This document shows, piece after piece, positions 44,721 through 53,489 of a stretch of DNA of 64,000 nucleotides. The notes under the pieces are model-generated. The model was not told the DNA's origin. It saw only the letters and a list, made by a program, of their open reading frames with translations, and did no database searches. Numbering within the stretch: position 1 is the stretch's first letter; each line of letters begins with the position of its first letter. Source of the DNA: Palsa-147 sp036513895 (GTDB taxonomy: Bacteria > Acidobacteriota > Terriglobia > Acidiferrales > UBA7541). The position numbers and the translations under genes were made by a program. The stretch is from assembly GCA_036513895.1 (NCBI GenBank), contig DATBYF010000048.1, positions 8,950 through 72,949 on the forward strand. The letters run 5' to 3'.

Positions 44721-46862
44721 CTACCAGATTTGCGAATGAACCCAGCGCCACACGCCGGCAGCAGCCTGCCACGCAAATGGACGATGCTTCCCGCTGATTT
44801 TTGCAGTGCCGGTCATTCCCTCGATCAAGCTACCGTCTGTATTCGGGAAAACCATCTCCACTGCAAAGTAATTCATCACTTCCTGGCCGCGTCTTTCCAC
44901 TTTGTTCGGTTGTGAAATCGGGCGATCGGCAGCGGCAGCAGGAAGAATTCGCTCGACGCGGCCAGCGGAGGTTCGAAACGGCTGATCGGATACTTTTAGT
45001 TTCACGGGCGCGCCCACGGCTACTTCCCCGACCTCCCAGTCGTGGACGAGAATTCGAGCCCGCATCTCGGAACGGTCAACCACTCGTACAAATTCATCTC
45101 CCTGGTTAAGGAAATCTCCCTCGTGCGGTTCGATATCGCCCTCGACGACGATTCCATGGATCGGGGATCTGAGCGCCAAGCCAGCGATGTGCGATCGCAC
45201 GAGGGAAAGCTCTGAGGACAGTCGCGCGCGCTCATCCTCAGCGCGTGCCGCCTCGCCTCGCGAGGTGTGCTGTTCTGCAATACGGAGCGCTCCCTCTATA
45301 TTGCCGAGTTGGCTCGCGAGAGAAGCGGCCCGCGAGTCAAGTTCCGGATTCTTCAGCTCGGCAAGCACATCGCCAGCTCGCACCTCCTGGCCCGAACGGA
45401 CCAAGATATTCGCGAGCTGGCCGCCAACGGGCGATCGAATTTCCGCATTCTGTCCTGGCTCCAGAATGAATTCGCTCGAGACCTTACTCGAGAAAGGGGG
45501 CACGAATAGCACGAGCGCGACGACAGCAACGAACACCTGTTGCGCGCGAGTGAGTTTCCATTTCAAGTAAGCCTCCCTGATGCTCCAGTACCATGCGCGA
45601 ATGCGCGGGATTTGCTGCTGAACGCGACTTCGGAGGAGAAGAAATAGGGCCAGCGCCGTAGCAAAGTAGCCCCAGTCACCAAGTACGCTGACAAAAATAT
45701 TATTCACAAAGATTAAGGCGATCACGAGAACCGCGACGCCGTAAACCATCGCGGTGGTGCCGAACGCCAGAAATATGCGGCGCTGCCTGCGGCTTGCGGC
45801 GGGCAATTCGACTTTGCGACGCAGCAAATACTTCTGCCACCAAGCCTGCGCGAATTCAATTGAATCTTCCCGAAGAGAATCAATCTGAACGAATTGCGCG
45901 AGCGCGTAGTACCCATCAGCCTTAATCAGCGGGTTGAGGTTGACGGCGATACCCGCGATGCCTGTGAAGAGCAAAGTTTTGTAGGCCAAATCATTCACCA
46001 GCGATCCGGGCAGCGTAAACGCCCAAACCAAGGTGGCGAGCGCGCACAGCAGAAGTTCCACCCAAATTCCCGCGAATATGGTCAATTGCCGCGGCATTGT
46101 CGTATCGAAAATCAATATGTCGGTGGTGTCCGTGTAAAAAGCCGGCGTGAAGTAAATGAGAATGAAACCCATCTGGGGAACTTCTCCGCCGTAGTGTTTG
46201 CAGGTGAGGCCGTGCGCAAATTCGTGGATGCCACCGACGGCCAGCATGATGATCCAGAAGGCCCAGAGGTCGTACGCGCTTTTGTTTGAGAACGAATACA
46301 AGGCGGCGCTGTCCTGCTGAATGCGGTACCAATCGCCCGCAAGAATGGCCATTGCAGCAATGAACGCGGCGATGCAGAAAATGATAAAGCCGCGCGTGTA
46401 AATCCAGCCCAAGTAGGGGTCAAGCCACGCGAGGGTCTTGTCCGGATTCCATGCCTTGAATTGGATATAGAGCAGGCTAGATTCTGTGCGGCCTTTACGC
46501 TCATCGCGAATTCGCTCGAGCATGGCGAGATTTTTCTCGCCGACGGTACGGACCCAGAGGTTCGATTCGACCGTATCCAGGAAATCGAGCACGCTCGTCT
46601 CGTCGAGTGAAGAATCGGGATGGCGCGCGTTCATTTCTTCCGCTACTTCAGCTGCTGTTCGCGTTCCATCGCAGAGCGTCAGTAGCTCGTATTCGGTCGG
46701 GCCATAGCGGTTATATGAGGCAGTATCCGGATCTTTAATGACGAAACTAGCTTTTCCGGCGACCTGCTGCGCGCTGATTTTCAAATCTTCGCGGAGCTTG
46801 GGGCGGTGAAGTCCTTTTGCCAGGACGCTCGAAATCTGCAGGCTGGTTGGCCCGTATCGCAT
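44721..46862 (-). CDS. PqqD-like / site-2 protease (M50) / HlyD fusion, putative peptide processing-export protein
   Basis: The 713-residue protein has a PqqD-like wing domain at about residues 30-110 (SYNRYGPTEYELLTLCDGTRTAAEVAEEM). A polytopic M50 metalloprotease domain follows with zinc motif His213-Glu-Phe-Ala-His217 (GIHEFAHGLTCKHYGG) and the distal NPLIKADGYYAL motif carrying the third ligand. A last helix is followed by an HlyD-type lipoyl/adaptor region (EIRSPVGGQLANILVRSGQEVRAGDVLAEL). YydH-type proteins with M50 domains act beside small exported peptides in other bacteria, and PqqD domains bind precursor peptides. It is the last gene of a three-gene operon running toward the peptide units. 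I infer that it captures, cleaves or exports them. The start follows the previous stop by 9 bases. Confidence 0.87.
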   Translation of the reverse strand: MRYGPTSLQISSVLAKGLHRPKLREDLKISAQQVAGKASFVIKDPDTASYNRYGPTEYELLTLCDGTRTAAEVAEEMNARHPDSSLDETSVLDFLDTVESNLWVRTVGEKNLAMLERIRDERKGRTESSLLYIQFKAWNPDKTLAWLDPYLGWIYTRGFIIFCIAAFIAAMAILAGDWYRIQQDSAALYSFSNKSAYDLWAFWIIMLAVGGIHEFAHGLTCKHYGGEVPQMGFILIYFTPAFYTDTTDILIFDTTMPRQLTIFAGIWVELLLCALATLVWAFTLPGSLVNDLAYKTLLFTGIAGIAVNLNPLIKADGYYALAQFVQIDSLREDSIEFAQAWWQKYLLRRKVELPAASRRQRRIFLAFGTTAMVYGVAVLVIALIFVNNIFVSVLGDWGYFATALALFLLLRSRVQQQIPRIRAWYWSIREAYLKWKLTRAQQVFVAVVALVLFVPPFSSKVSSEFILEPGQNAEIRSPVGGQLANILVRSGQEVRAGDVLAELKNPELDSRAASLASQLGNIEGALRIAEQHTSRGEAARAEDERARLSSELSLVRSHIAGLALRSPIHGIVVEGDIEPHEGDFLNQGDEFVRVVDRSEMRARILVHDWEVGEVAVGAPVKLKVSDQPFRTSAGRVERILPAAAADRPISQPNKVERRGQEVMNYFAVEMVFPNTDGSLIEGMTGTAKISGKHRPFAWQAAAGVWRWVHSQIW

Positions 46863-46871
46863 CGGGAGTCC

Positions 46872-47786
46872 TTATGGCTTGGGCGATGCTGCGCCAGGGG
46901 GCCACGCAACGCGGACGGCCATACCGGGGCTCAGCGCGGAAAGGCCGGAGCCGGTAAGCTGCATGGTCACGTCGTAGCTGTCGCTGGCCGGATCAACCAT
47001 GGGACTTACTTTAACGATTCGCGCCGTATACGAATGATCGGGATTCACGACGGAGAAAACCTGCGTGCTGTTGCCAATCTTGGGCCTTCCTCCCGAAGCT
47101 TCGGGCACTTGAACGTGAACCTCGAGCGGCTCGAGTTGGCTAATTCGGAAGCTCGGATCATCCTTAGCGACGTTCTGTCCCTGGCGCACGTAGCGGCGTA
47201 CGGCGATGCCGGAGAACGGTGCCCGAAATTGAGTTTGTTCGACGTCGAACTTCAAACTCTGTATCTGCGCTTCACTACTCTTCACCAGCGCCTTGCAGCT
47301 CTCCGCATCGAACGCCGTCGCCTTTTCTTCGAATTGGGCCTCTTCGAGGTCTGCTTCGCTGCTCAGCCCGGCTTGCCGCAGGAGTTCCTGACGGCGCAGA
47401 TTCGCTTCCTTGGCTTGGTGCTCGGCTTGTTTGTACTTCAGATTATTCTGCGCAACTTGTAAATCGGCCTGAGCCTTCTGCAACTCCATCTGGAGTGAGC
47501 GGTCATCGAGGCGCCCAAGAATTTCGCCGGCCTTCACCTTTTGGCCTTCCTCTACATTGACTTGCTGGACGATCCCTTCGCGTTGCGCGCGAACATCCAC
47601 TTCATGCTCGACAGTGAGCACGCTGAGAATTTTCCCGAGGTTGGGTGCGCCTGAATCTGCGGGGCTCGGGCTTGGAGACGTTACACGCGCTGGCGCGGCA
47701 GCAGAGGGCGTCGCGGCATTCTCGCCGCCGCAGCCCGCCGTACCCAATGCCAAAACGCCAACTAAAGTCCACGTTCTACGTCTCAT
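46872..47786 (-). CDS. HlyD-family periplasmic adaptor lipoprotein
   Basis: From the ATG at 47786 the 304-residue protein starts MRRRTWTLVGVLALGTAGCGG, with a clear lipobox. It has a lipoyl-like barrel (REGIVQQVNVEEGQKVKAGEILGRL), a long coiled-coil hairpin (about residues 95-170) and a beta-barrel with a C-terminal membrane-proximal part. It lies 9 bases before the M50/HlyD fusion and 39 bases after the GAF/HlyD gene stop. It is probably the periplasmic link of the export assembly; the energising inner-membrane pump is not obvious in this operon. Confidence 0.85.
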   Translation of the reverse strand: MRRRTWTLVGVLALGTAGCGGENAATPSAAAPARVTSPSPSPADSGAPNLGKILSVLTVEHEVDVRAQREGIVQQVNVEEGQKVKAGEILGRLDDRSLQMELQKAQADLQVAQNNLKYKQAEHQAKEANLRRQELLRQAGLSSEADLEEAQFEEKATAFDAESCKALVKSSEAQIQSLKFDVEQTQFRAPFSGIAVRRYVRQGQNVAKDDPSFRISQLEPLEVHVQVPEASGGRPKIGNSTQVFSVVNPDHSYTARIVKVSPMVDPASDSYDVTMQLTGSGLSALSPGMAVRVAWPPGAASPKP

Positions 47787-47825
47787 GATCGCCCCTAAAA
47801 CAAAACTGCACATGGCTCGCTGCGG

Positions 47826-50249
47826 CTACGGCAGCCAGACCCAGATCTTCTCCCACAGCCAGCGAAATGGTGAACGAAAAAGCGCGTACCCGATAGGATA
47901 CCAGCCTGTGCCGAACCATCCACCGTTCGCGCGAATGCGAGCACGGCCTGCCATTCCGTCCCGTGCCCGCATGCCGGCATTATCGAATACTGCCCGGATC
48001 ACAAAAAATTCTTCGCCTTCGATGGCCTCGGAACGAACCCCCACGCGGTCCACGGTGCCTTTGAATGTTTGGGTAGGGTACGCGTTTAGCTTAAGGGCCA
48101 CACTTCTTCCGGCGCGGATAAGATTCAAATCCGTCTCAGGAACATTCATATCAATTGCCATCTGTTGTTGCTGGACGATTTCGCCGAAGGCTTGCCCTTC
48201 CGCCAACATGGCGCCCGTTTTTTCTTCGATCTTGGGGGTCACAACGACGCCGTCAATTGGGGCACGTAACTGCGCATCCGCCACCCGCTGTTCCTCTAGC
48301 GTTACATCCGCTTCTGCAGCTTCGGCGCGGAGGCGCGCCTGAGATGCAACCGTCAGGTCGCGCCTAAATTCAGCTTCTGCGAAATCGTGCTGCGCGAGGG
48401 CAAGGTCAGATTTCGCGCGCTCAAGCTTGACGCGATCCTCACCGTCATCGAGTTGAGCCAATGTTTGACCGCGCGTGACAACGTCTCCTTCATGCACAAA
48501 CACGCGCCTGACAATGCCCCCGGCAACGGCGCTCACTATGCGGCGATCCGCGGGAACAACTGTTGCGTTGGTGCTGACGCGAACCGGCCACGGAACGATC
48601 GTAAGCACCATCGCGGCGAGTGCTGCTTTCCAGCCATACTCAAACCAGCGCGACTGTGCGCCCGCGCCAAAAAACTGCTGCCTTTTTTCCGCCAGAGGCT
48701 GGAGAAATCCAGCCAGAGGCACTTGCTGATAGAGTTGCGCGTTTCGAATTGCCACGGTGGTCTGATTCGCGAGAATTGACACCGTTTCGCGCTGGTTATC
48801 ACTGAGAAATTCCGGATCGCCGTTGAGCATGCAGAGGACGCCGACGGTGCCTTGATCGTCGCGCAGCGGGAGCGCGTAGAAGCCGCCGTATCCATGCTCG
48901 TCGAGAAAGCCAGAAGCCACATCGCGCGCAGATTCGGGATCAGTTTCCCAACCTTCCTCGGATTTGTCGGCGCGGACCGCAGCTTCCTGGGTTGAAACCC
49001 ACTCCAGAAGTTTCCGCAACGCATCCATCTCATCGGTCTTCGGCACTTCCTCCTCGCCTGACACCGCGCCAAGAACGAACTTATTGCGATCAAAAAATCC
49101 GATGACGCACTGGTCAAACGTGATGACGGTGCCGGCCTGTTGCGCTACCGTCGTCAAGACATGATCGAGATCGAGCGTCGAGGTGATGGCCTGGCTAATT
49201 TTAAGAAGCGCGTCGAGCTCGTGCAGTTTCCGTTCGGATTCGAGAAGATTGGCGTTATTCAGCGCCACCGCTGCCTGCTCGCTGATGCTCGAAAGAAAGA
49301 AAACATCATCTTCGGTGAATGCCGTTCCGTCCTCTTTGTTTATGAGCTCGATTACGCCGATGACCTGCTCCTCTTTACGTAACGGCGCACAAATGATGGT
49401 CTGAATCTGGAATTCGCCTCCAGCCTTAATGCGCTCAGCGAGTGATTCATCGTCAGCGGGATGTTCAATAAGTTTCGCGTTGCCGCTGCGTGCCGCGTCG
49501 GCCAGATGTCCAGACTCCACCGAGATGGTCGTGCCTTCTTCGACGGTTGGGTCCTCGCCATCTTTCTGAGCGAGTGTCAGCTCATCTCCATTGCCGCTAA
49601 CCAGCCATAAGTTGCAGGCCTGGGCGTGAAGAATGTCGCGCATTTTGCCGGCCACGATGGGGGTGAGTTCGCTGAGCTCGACTGTGGAATTAAAAATTCT
49701 GCTGATGTCGTAGAGAGATGTGAGGCGTTCGATGGTTGTGAGCTGGTTATCACGTTCGACATCAGCTTCAACGAGCAACCCGTCGGCCTGTGAGGCCAGC
49801 CTCGCCGCAGTTTCCAGGAATTCGGCGTCTTCAGCAGTAAATCCGCCCTTTTTGTTCAGAGCTTCGACGACGCCGGCCGTGCCTTCCATTCCGGGAAACG
49901 GAACGAGCAGCACCGATTGAATCGCTTTGTGCTGAGAAGCGGAAAAGTGGGTGAGGGAATCGGCGTCAATTTCCTTGCCGGAAGCCCGATAGACAGAGGA
50001 TTGCTCGAAGGCAGCGGCAAGGACTCCATCCGCAACGCGATCGCTCGCTGGTGCAAGCTTTTCGTCAGGCTGAGCCCATCGCGCCCGGCTCCCAAGCTCG
50101 CCATCTTCCCCTTCGGCCAACCACAGAAAAACGGCCCGGGCACCAATCGCGGTGCCCACTCGAGCGACAAAGGTTCTGCTCAACGTCGAACGATCTCGGC
50201 AGGCAAAAAGGACGCTCGCGAGCTCAACGAGCGCCGATGAATTCTCCAT
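47826..50249 (-). CDS. triple-GAF / HlyD fusion protein, putative sensor-adaptor
   Basis: From the ATG at 50249 the 807-residue protein has three GAF domains (about residues 15-160, 175-340 and 355-510). A single membrane helix (WKAALAAMVLTIVPWPVRV) and an HlyD adaptor region (AGGIVRRVFVHEGDVVTRGQTLAQL) follow, with a Trp-rich C-terminus. GAF domains bind small ligands in the cytoplasm; HlyD parts work in the periplasm, so this protein could tie export activity to an internal signal. An in-frame extension to 50354 crosses a hairpin at 50309-50332 and lacks a ribosome site, so I use 50249, preceded by AGGGAAGG. It is the first gene of the export operon. I see no sigma-54 promoter in front of it. 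Confidence 0.85.
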   Translation of the reverse strand: MENSSALVELASVLFACRDRSTLSRTFVARVGTAIGARAVFLWLAEGEDGELGSRARWAQPDEKLAPASDRVADGVLAAAFEQSSVYRASGKEIDADSLTHFSASQHKAIQSVLLVPFPGMEGTAGVVEALNKKGGFTAEDAEFLETAARLASQADGLLVEADVERDNQLTTIERLTSLYDISRIFNSTVELSELTPIVAGKMRDILHAQACNLWLVSGNGDELTLAQKDGEDPTVEEGTTISVESGHLADAARSGNAKLIEHPADDESLAERIKAGGEFQIQTIICAPLRKEEQVIGVIELINKEDGTAFTEDDVFFLSSISEQAAVALNNANLLESERKLHELDALLKISQAITSTLDLDHVLTTVAQQAGTVITFDQCVIGFFDRNKFVLGAVSGEEEVPKTDEMDALRKLLEWVSTQEAAVRADKSEEGWETDPESARDVASGFLDEHGYGGFYALPLRDDQGTVGVLCMLNGDPEFLSDNQRETVSILANQTTVAIRNAQLYQQVPLAGFLQPLAEKRQQFFGAGAQSRWFEYGWKAALAAMVLTIVPWPVRVSTNATVVPADRRIVSAVAGGIVRRVFVHEGDVVTRGQTLAQLDDGEDRVKLERAKSDLALAQHDFAEAEFRRDLTVASQARLRAEAAEADVTLEEQRVADAQLRAPIDGVVVTPKIEEKTGAMLAEGQAFGEIVQQQQMAIDMNVPETDLNLIRAGRSVALKLNAYPTQTFKGTVDRVGVRSEAIEGEEFFVIRAVFDNAGMRARDGMAGRARIRANGGWFGTGWYPIGYALFRSPFRWLWEKIWVWLP

Positions 50250-50308
50250 GGCCTTCCCTGGCTGGAATTCTGAAACACCCGTACCGGCTGCTTGAGTGAC
50301 GGGCGAAT

Positions 50309-50332
50309 GCCCGCGGGGTGCGAAACGCGGGC
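50309..50332. other. hairpin in the divergent promoter region
   Basis: A perfect 7-bp inverted repeat GCCCGCG / CGCGGGC with a ten-base loop lies between the GAF/HlyD gene and the STAS gene. There is no T-run on either strand. It could be a leader structure of either gene. Confidence 0.4.
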
Positions 50333-50433
50333 AGCCTAACAAATGCGGATGCAAGCGTCAATACGGCCCCTTGGTGTCTCAGGGCTTGATTGCACTGCAC
50401 TTTTCAGCTAGTTTGACTGGGCGCGAGGCGCAG

Positions 50434-50769
50434 ATGGAAATTCTGATACGCAAGGCAGGCACCGCCACGATTCTCGATCTGAACGGACCACTTCGACTGG
50501 GTGATTCGGAGCAGGCGTTCAAGGAGCAAATCCAGAAGTTGGTGGATGCCGGGACGCCTCACATCGCGGTGAATCTATCCGGCGTGACCGAACTCGATAG
50601 CTCAGGTATCGGAGCGCTTGTTCGATCGTTCACCACCGTCAAGCGGGCTGGCGGCAAATGCATCTACTATGCCCCAACACAGCGCATAAAAATGCTTCTC
50701 AAGATGGTCAGGCTCGATAGCGTGCTCGATATTGTGGATGACGAGGCCGGCGCTCTCGCCCGCGTGTGA
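50434..50769 (+). CDS. STAS-domain protein (anti-sigma factor antagonist type)
   Basis: From the ATG at 50434 (GAGG 5 bases upstream) the 111-residue protein is a single STAS domain. It carries the SpoIIAA-type phosphorylation motif ELDSSGIGALV and the preceding strand HIAVNLSGV. Such proteins bind an anti-sigma kinase or other partners and are switched by Ser phosphorylation. It is divergent from the triple-GAF/HlyD gene. No anti-sigma kinase is adjacent, although three Hanks-type kinases lie elsewhere in the window. The open frame extends upstream to 50296 but that part is not domain-like. Confidence 0.82.
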   Translation: MEILIRKAGTATILDLNGPLRLGDSEQAFKEQIQKLVDAGTPHIAVNLSGVTELDSSGIGALVRSFTTVKRAGGKCIYYAPTQRIKMLLKMVRLDSVLDIVDDEAGALARV

Positions 50770-50779
50770 CTCGCCCGCT

Positions 50780-51877
50780 TTAAAGCCGCAGCAATCTATC
50801 CGCACCTAAAACAAGTGCCAGCGTAAACGCTGCAATAATTACCTCTCCGATTGCCCCCACCGCAAATGGTCTCAGCCCTTGCTTGCGCAATGCGCCGATG
50901 TCCGTTCGCAGCCCCACGCCGGCAAATGTCAGGAGGAAGGCCCAGCGCGAAAGCGTCGCGAGAGATCCGATTTGATCTTTGTTGAAAACGTGAATTGTAG
51001 CCAGGATGGATATCAGGAGGAATCCAAGGACAAACTTGGGAAATTTCTTCCAGAGAAACGCGGCTTTATTCCCCACTGTCTTTGCCTGGCCAAGACTTGC
51101 CCAGTAGAGCGCGTAGCCGAGCACGACAAAGCCGATCATCGCGTTGCGAGTAGTTTTCGCGAGCACAGCCAGCTTCGCGGCTGCGTCGGAATAGAGCGCG
51201 CCAGCTGCTGTTGCCTCGGCGGTATTGTCCACGGCGAGCCCGGCCCAAAGACCATAGGCGCGATCACTCATGTGGAGTGCGTGGCCAATCAAAGGAAATG
51301 TAAAGAGGGAAAGCGCGCCGAGCGCGAGAATCGCGGCAATCGCGAAAGAGGAATCTTCATCGTCGGCGTCAATCGCGCCCTTCGTCGCGATAATGGCGGA
51401 TACGCCGCAGACAGCTGAGCCAACCGCGAGGAGAGAGATTAGTTTGGGCCGCAGTCCAAACTTGCGCCCGAGAAATGTCATGAACGCGATGGCGACCACT
51501 AGCTCGACCGATACCAGCGCCAGACTTACGCCGCCGAGCTTGACAACATCTCCGAGAAGAAACCGCGATCCCAGGAGTACGATACCGGCCTTTAGCCAGA
51601 ATTCATAAGTCGCCACGCCCGCGCGGAAAATTTCCGGTACGCCAACCGTATTAGCGATTGCGAGGCCGATCAGAATAGCCCACAGGACGTACTCTATATT
51701 CGGCAGAGTGAGATGGTGCGTCTTCCCGTAGGCCGCGATTCCCTGCTCGAGCAGCTTGCCGCCATAGCCAACCGCCGCCAACAAGACTATTCCCGGAACT
51801 ACATGAAGCGCATCCCGCACAAATTGACTCGCGCCGGTTGCCGGTCCGGCATGCAGCACTGCGACTGGTTCGCTCAT
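50780..51877 (-). CDS. YeiH-family putative sulfate/sulfite exporter
   Basis: The 365-residue membrane protein has about ten hydrophobic helices and the family block GVATYEFWLKAGIVLLGSRFLLGDVVKLGG, together with GSAVCGVSAIIAT and AVDNTAEATAAGALYS. It belongs to the YeiH/UPF0324 family, which is linked to sulfur metabolism and called a putative sulfate exporter. It ends the sulfur-assimilation operon headed by the Cys-rich leader, in line with release of surplus sulfite or sulfate. Confidence 0.86.
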   Translation of the reverse strand: MSEPVAVLHAGPATGASQFVRDALHVVPGIVLLAAVGYGGKLLEQGIAAYGKTHHLTLPNIEYVLWAILIGLAIANTVGVPEIFRAGVATYEFWLKAGIVLLGSRFLLGDVVKLGGVSLALVSVELVVAIAFMTFLGRKFGLRPKLISLLAVGSAVCGVSAIIATKGAIDADDEDSSFAIAAILALGALSLFTFPLIGHALHMSDRAYGLWAGLAVDNTAEATAAGALYSDAAAKLAVLAKTTRNAMIGFVVLGYALYWASLGQAKTVGNKAAFLWKKFPKFVLGFLLISILATIHVFNKDQIGSLATLSRWAFLLTFAGVGLRTDIGALRKQGLRPFAVGAIGEVIIAAFTLALVLGADRLLRL

Positions 51878-51917
51878 TTGTCACCTTTTTGAAATTGAAA
51901 TTCTGCTTGGAGTGCAC

Positions 51918-52049
51918 CTACCACGGGACGTGCTTGATCACCCCGGCGCGTACGAGCAACGCCGCGAGCAATGCCAGTGTCACCGCCCAGCCGTCCACGG
52001 GAATTGCGAATCGTTTTTGCGGCTGCTCGCTTTTAACCTGTGAAGTCAT
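51918..52049 (-). CDS. 43-residue single-helix membrane protein in the sulfur operon
   Basis: The peptide starts MTSQVKSEQPQKRFAIPV, has one hydrophobic helix (WAVTLALLAALLVRAGVI) and ends KHVPW. A perfect AAGGAG lies just upstream of the ATG. It sits between the uroporphyrinogen methyltransferase and YeiH-type genes, 32 bases after the former. The good ribosome site and operon position support a real gene. Function is unknown; a small subunit or stabiliser of the exporter is plausible. Confidence 0.72.
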   Translation of the reverse strand: MTSQVKSEQPQKRFAIPVDGWAVTLALLAALLVRAGVIKHVPW

Positions 52050-52081
52050 GTTGGCTCCTTGGGGATTTCGTGGGTGAAAGT

Positions 52082-52858
52082 TCAGATCGCGGCGTCGTGA
52101 TCTGCACCATCGCGGGGCGCCCTATTGATCCAAAATTCCCGGGCTGCCTGAATCGTTTCCCCGGTCACGACGCGCCCGATAATCATCAGCGCGGGTGAGG
52201 GAAGTGCGCCTTCGTTGGCTAGCCTCGTGAGTTTCGTGGTGCGAATTTGCTGTTTGCTTGATGTTGCGTTCGAGACGATCGCGCAAGGCGTGTGCTCAGG
52301 CCATCCTGCCTCGCGCAACTGCGCGGCGACGTAGGCGTAGTCCGGTCCAGGCATGTAGATCACAACTGTTGTTTCGCTCGAGATTCCGCCCCATTGAATA
52401 GAGCGGTTCGTCGCGCCGCGATGAATGGACGTGAACAGCACCTGAGAAGCGATCCGCCGGTCCGTGAGTGAAATGCCCACGGCCGCAGCAGCGCTGGCCG
52501 CCGCCGTGATTCCCGGAACGATCTCGAACGCGACACCGGCTTCACGCAGCGCCGCGATCTCTTCGCCAGCCCGGCCAAAGATCGAAGGATCGCCGCCCTT
52601 CAGCCGGACGACCACCTGGTGTGATTTCGCGGACGAAATCAGCAGCGCGTTGATCTCGTCCTGCGTTAATAATTTGCGCCCGCAGCGCTTACCCACATTA
52701 ATCCGCACGGCGTCGGGACCGGCTAAGGCCAAAACTTCGGCGCTCACAAGCGCGTCGTGCAGCACCACCCTCGCTCGCCCGAGTAACTTCAGCGCCTTCA
52801 CTGTTAACAGTTCCGCATCCCCCGGGCCGGCGCCGACAAGATAGACTTTTCCGCTCAT
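52082..52858 (-). CDS. cobA: uroporphyrinogen-III C-methyltransferase (SUMT)
   Basis: The 258-residue protein is a precorrin methyltransferase. N-terminal VYLVGAGPGDAELLTVKAL, the VVRLKGGDPSIFGRAGEE block and the VPGITAAASAAAAVGISLT block are diagnostic of SUMT. It methylates uroporphyrinogen III twice with SAM to give precorrin-2, the siroheme precursor needed by the sulfite/nitrite reductase of the same operon. Its start overlaps the precorrin-2 dehydrogenase stop by 4 bases. Confidence 0.93.
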   Translation of the reverse strand: MSGKVYLVGAGPGDAELLTVKALKLLGRARVVLHDALVSAEVLALAGPDAVRINVGKRCGRKLLTQDEINALLISSAKSHQVVVRLKGGDPSIFGRAGEEIAALREAGVAFEIVPGITAAASAAAAVGISLTDRRIASQVLFTSIHRGATNRSIQWGGISSETTVVIYMPGPDYAYVAAQLREAGWPEHTPCAIVSNATSSKQQIRTTKLTRLANEGALPSPALMIIGRVVTGETIQAAREFWINRAPRDGADHDAAI

Positions 52859-53487
52859 GCGACTTTCCCGTTCGAGCCGCTGTTGTTTGATCGGCTGTCG
52901 CGCGACGCGCGCAAGAATTGTTCGAACATCTCGTTGCTCGCGAGGGCGTGCAAAATTTTCCTTGTCTCCTCGGGGTTCTCACTCTCCGCGCGCATCGCGG
53001 CGCGAACCGCGCCAAGCCATTCGAGCCACGCTTCGTATTCCGACCCGAATTGCGCTTTCAGTTCGCGCCTCAATCGTTGGGCAAGCGCTGGGCTGAATCC
53101 AGCGGTAGAAATAGCGATCTGGAGCGGCCCGCGGCGCACGACGGCTGGATAGTAGAAATGGCATCGTTCGGGATCGTCCACGGCATTACAGAGAATTCCT
53201 TGAGCGTCGGCCTCATGAAAGACGTCTTGATTGACGCCGAAGGCGGACGTAGCGGCAATCACGACGAAGGCTCCCGAGAGATCGCCCGGTCCAAACCTTC
53301 TCGGTGCCCATTGGAGCCTGCCCTCCTTCGCCCATGCGGAAATCGCTTCGGTCACTTCGGGTGCGATTACGCGCACTTTCGCCCCCGCTTCAAGCAGGCT
53401 GGGAATTTTTGCTTCGGCTACTTCGCCCCCGCCAACGACGACGCACAGCCGATCTTGCAATTTCACGAACATTGGGAATAAGGACAT
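52855..53487 (-). CDS. precorrin-2 dehydrogenase / sirohydrochlorin ferrochelatase (CysG N-terminal type)
   Basis: The 210-residue protein has an NAD-binding start CVVVGGGEVAEAKIPSLLEAGAKVRVIAPE. The family blocks NAVDDPERCHFYYPAVVRRGPLQIAISTAGFSPALAQRLRREL follow. It oxidises precorrin-2 and may insert iron to complete siroheme. In enterobacteria this activity is fused to SUMT in CysG; here the two are separate genes overlapping by 4 bases. Its start lies 2 bases after the reductase stop. Confidence 0.9.
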   Translation of the reverse strand: MSLFPMFVKLQDRLCVVVGGGEVAEAKIPSLLEAGAKVRVIAPEVTEAISAWAKEGRLQWAPRRFGPGDLSGAFVVIAATSAFGVNQDVFHEADAQGILCNAVDDPERCHFYYPAVVRRGPLQIAISTAGFSPALAQRLRRELKAQFGSEYEAWLEWLGAVRAAMRAESENPEETRKILHALASNEMFEQFLRASRDSRSNNSGSNGKVA

Positions 53488-53489
53488 AG

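Noticed and set aside
50250..50433. Search for a sigma-54 promoter before the GAF/HlyD export operon
   Set aside because: I found no GG-N10-GC arrangement in the right orientation, so control of the export operon by the same activator is not supported by the sequence.
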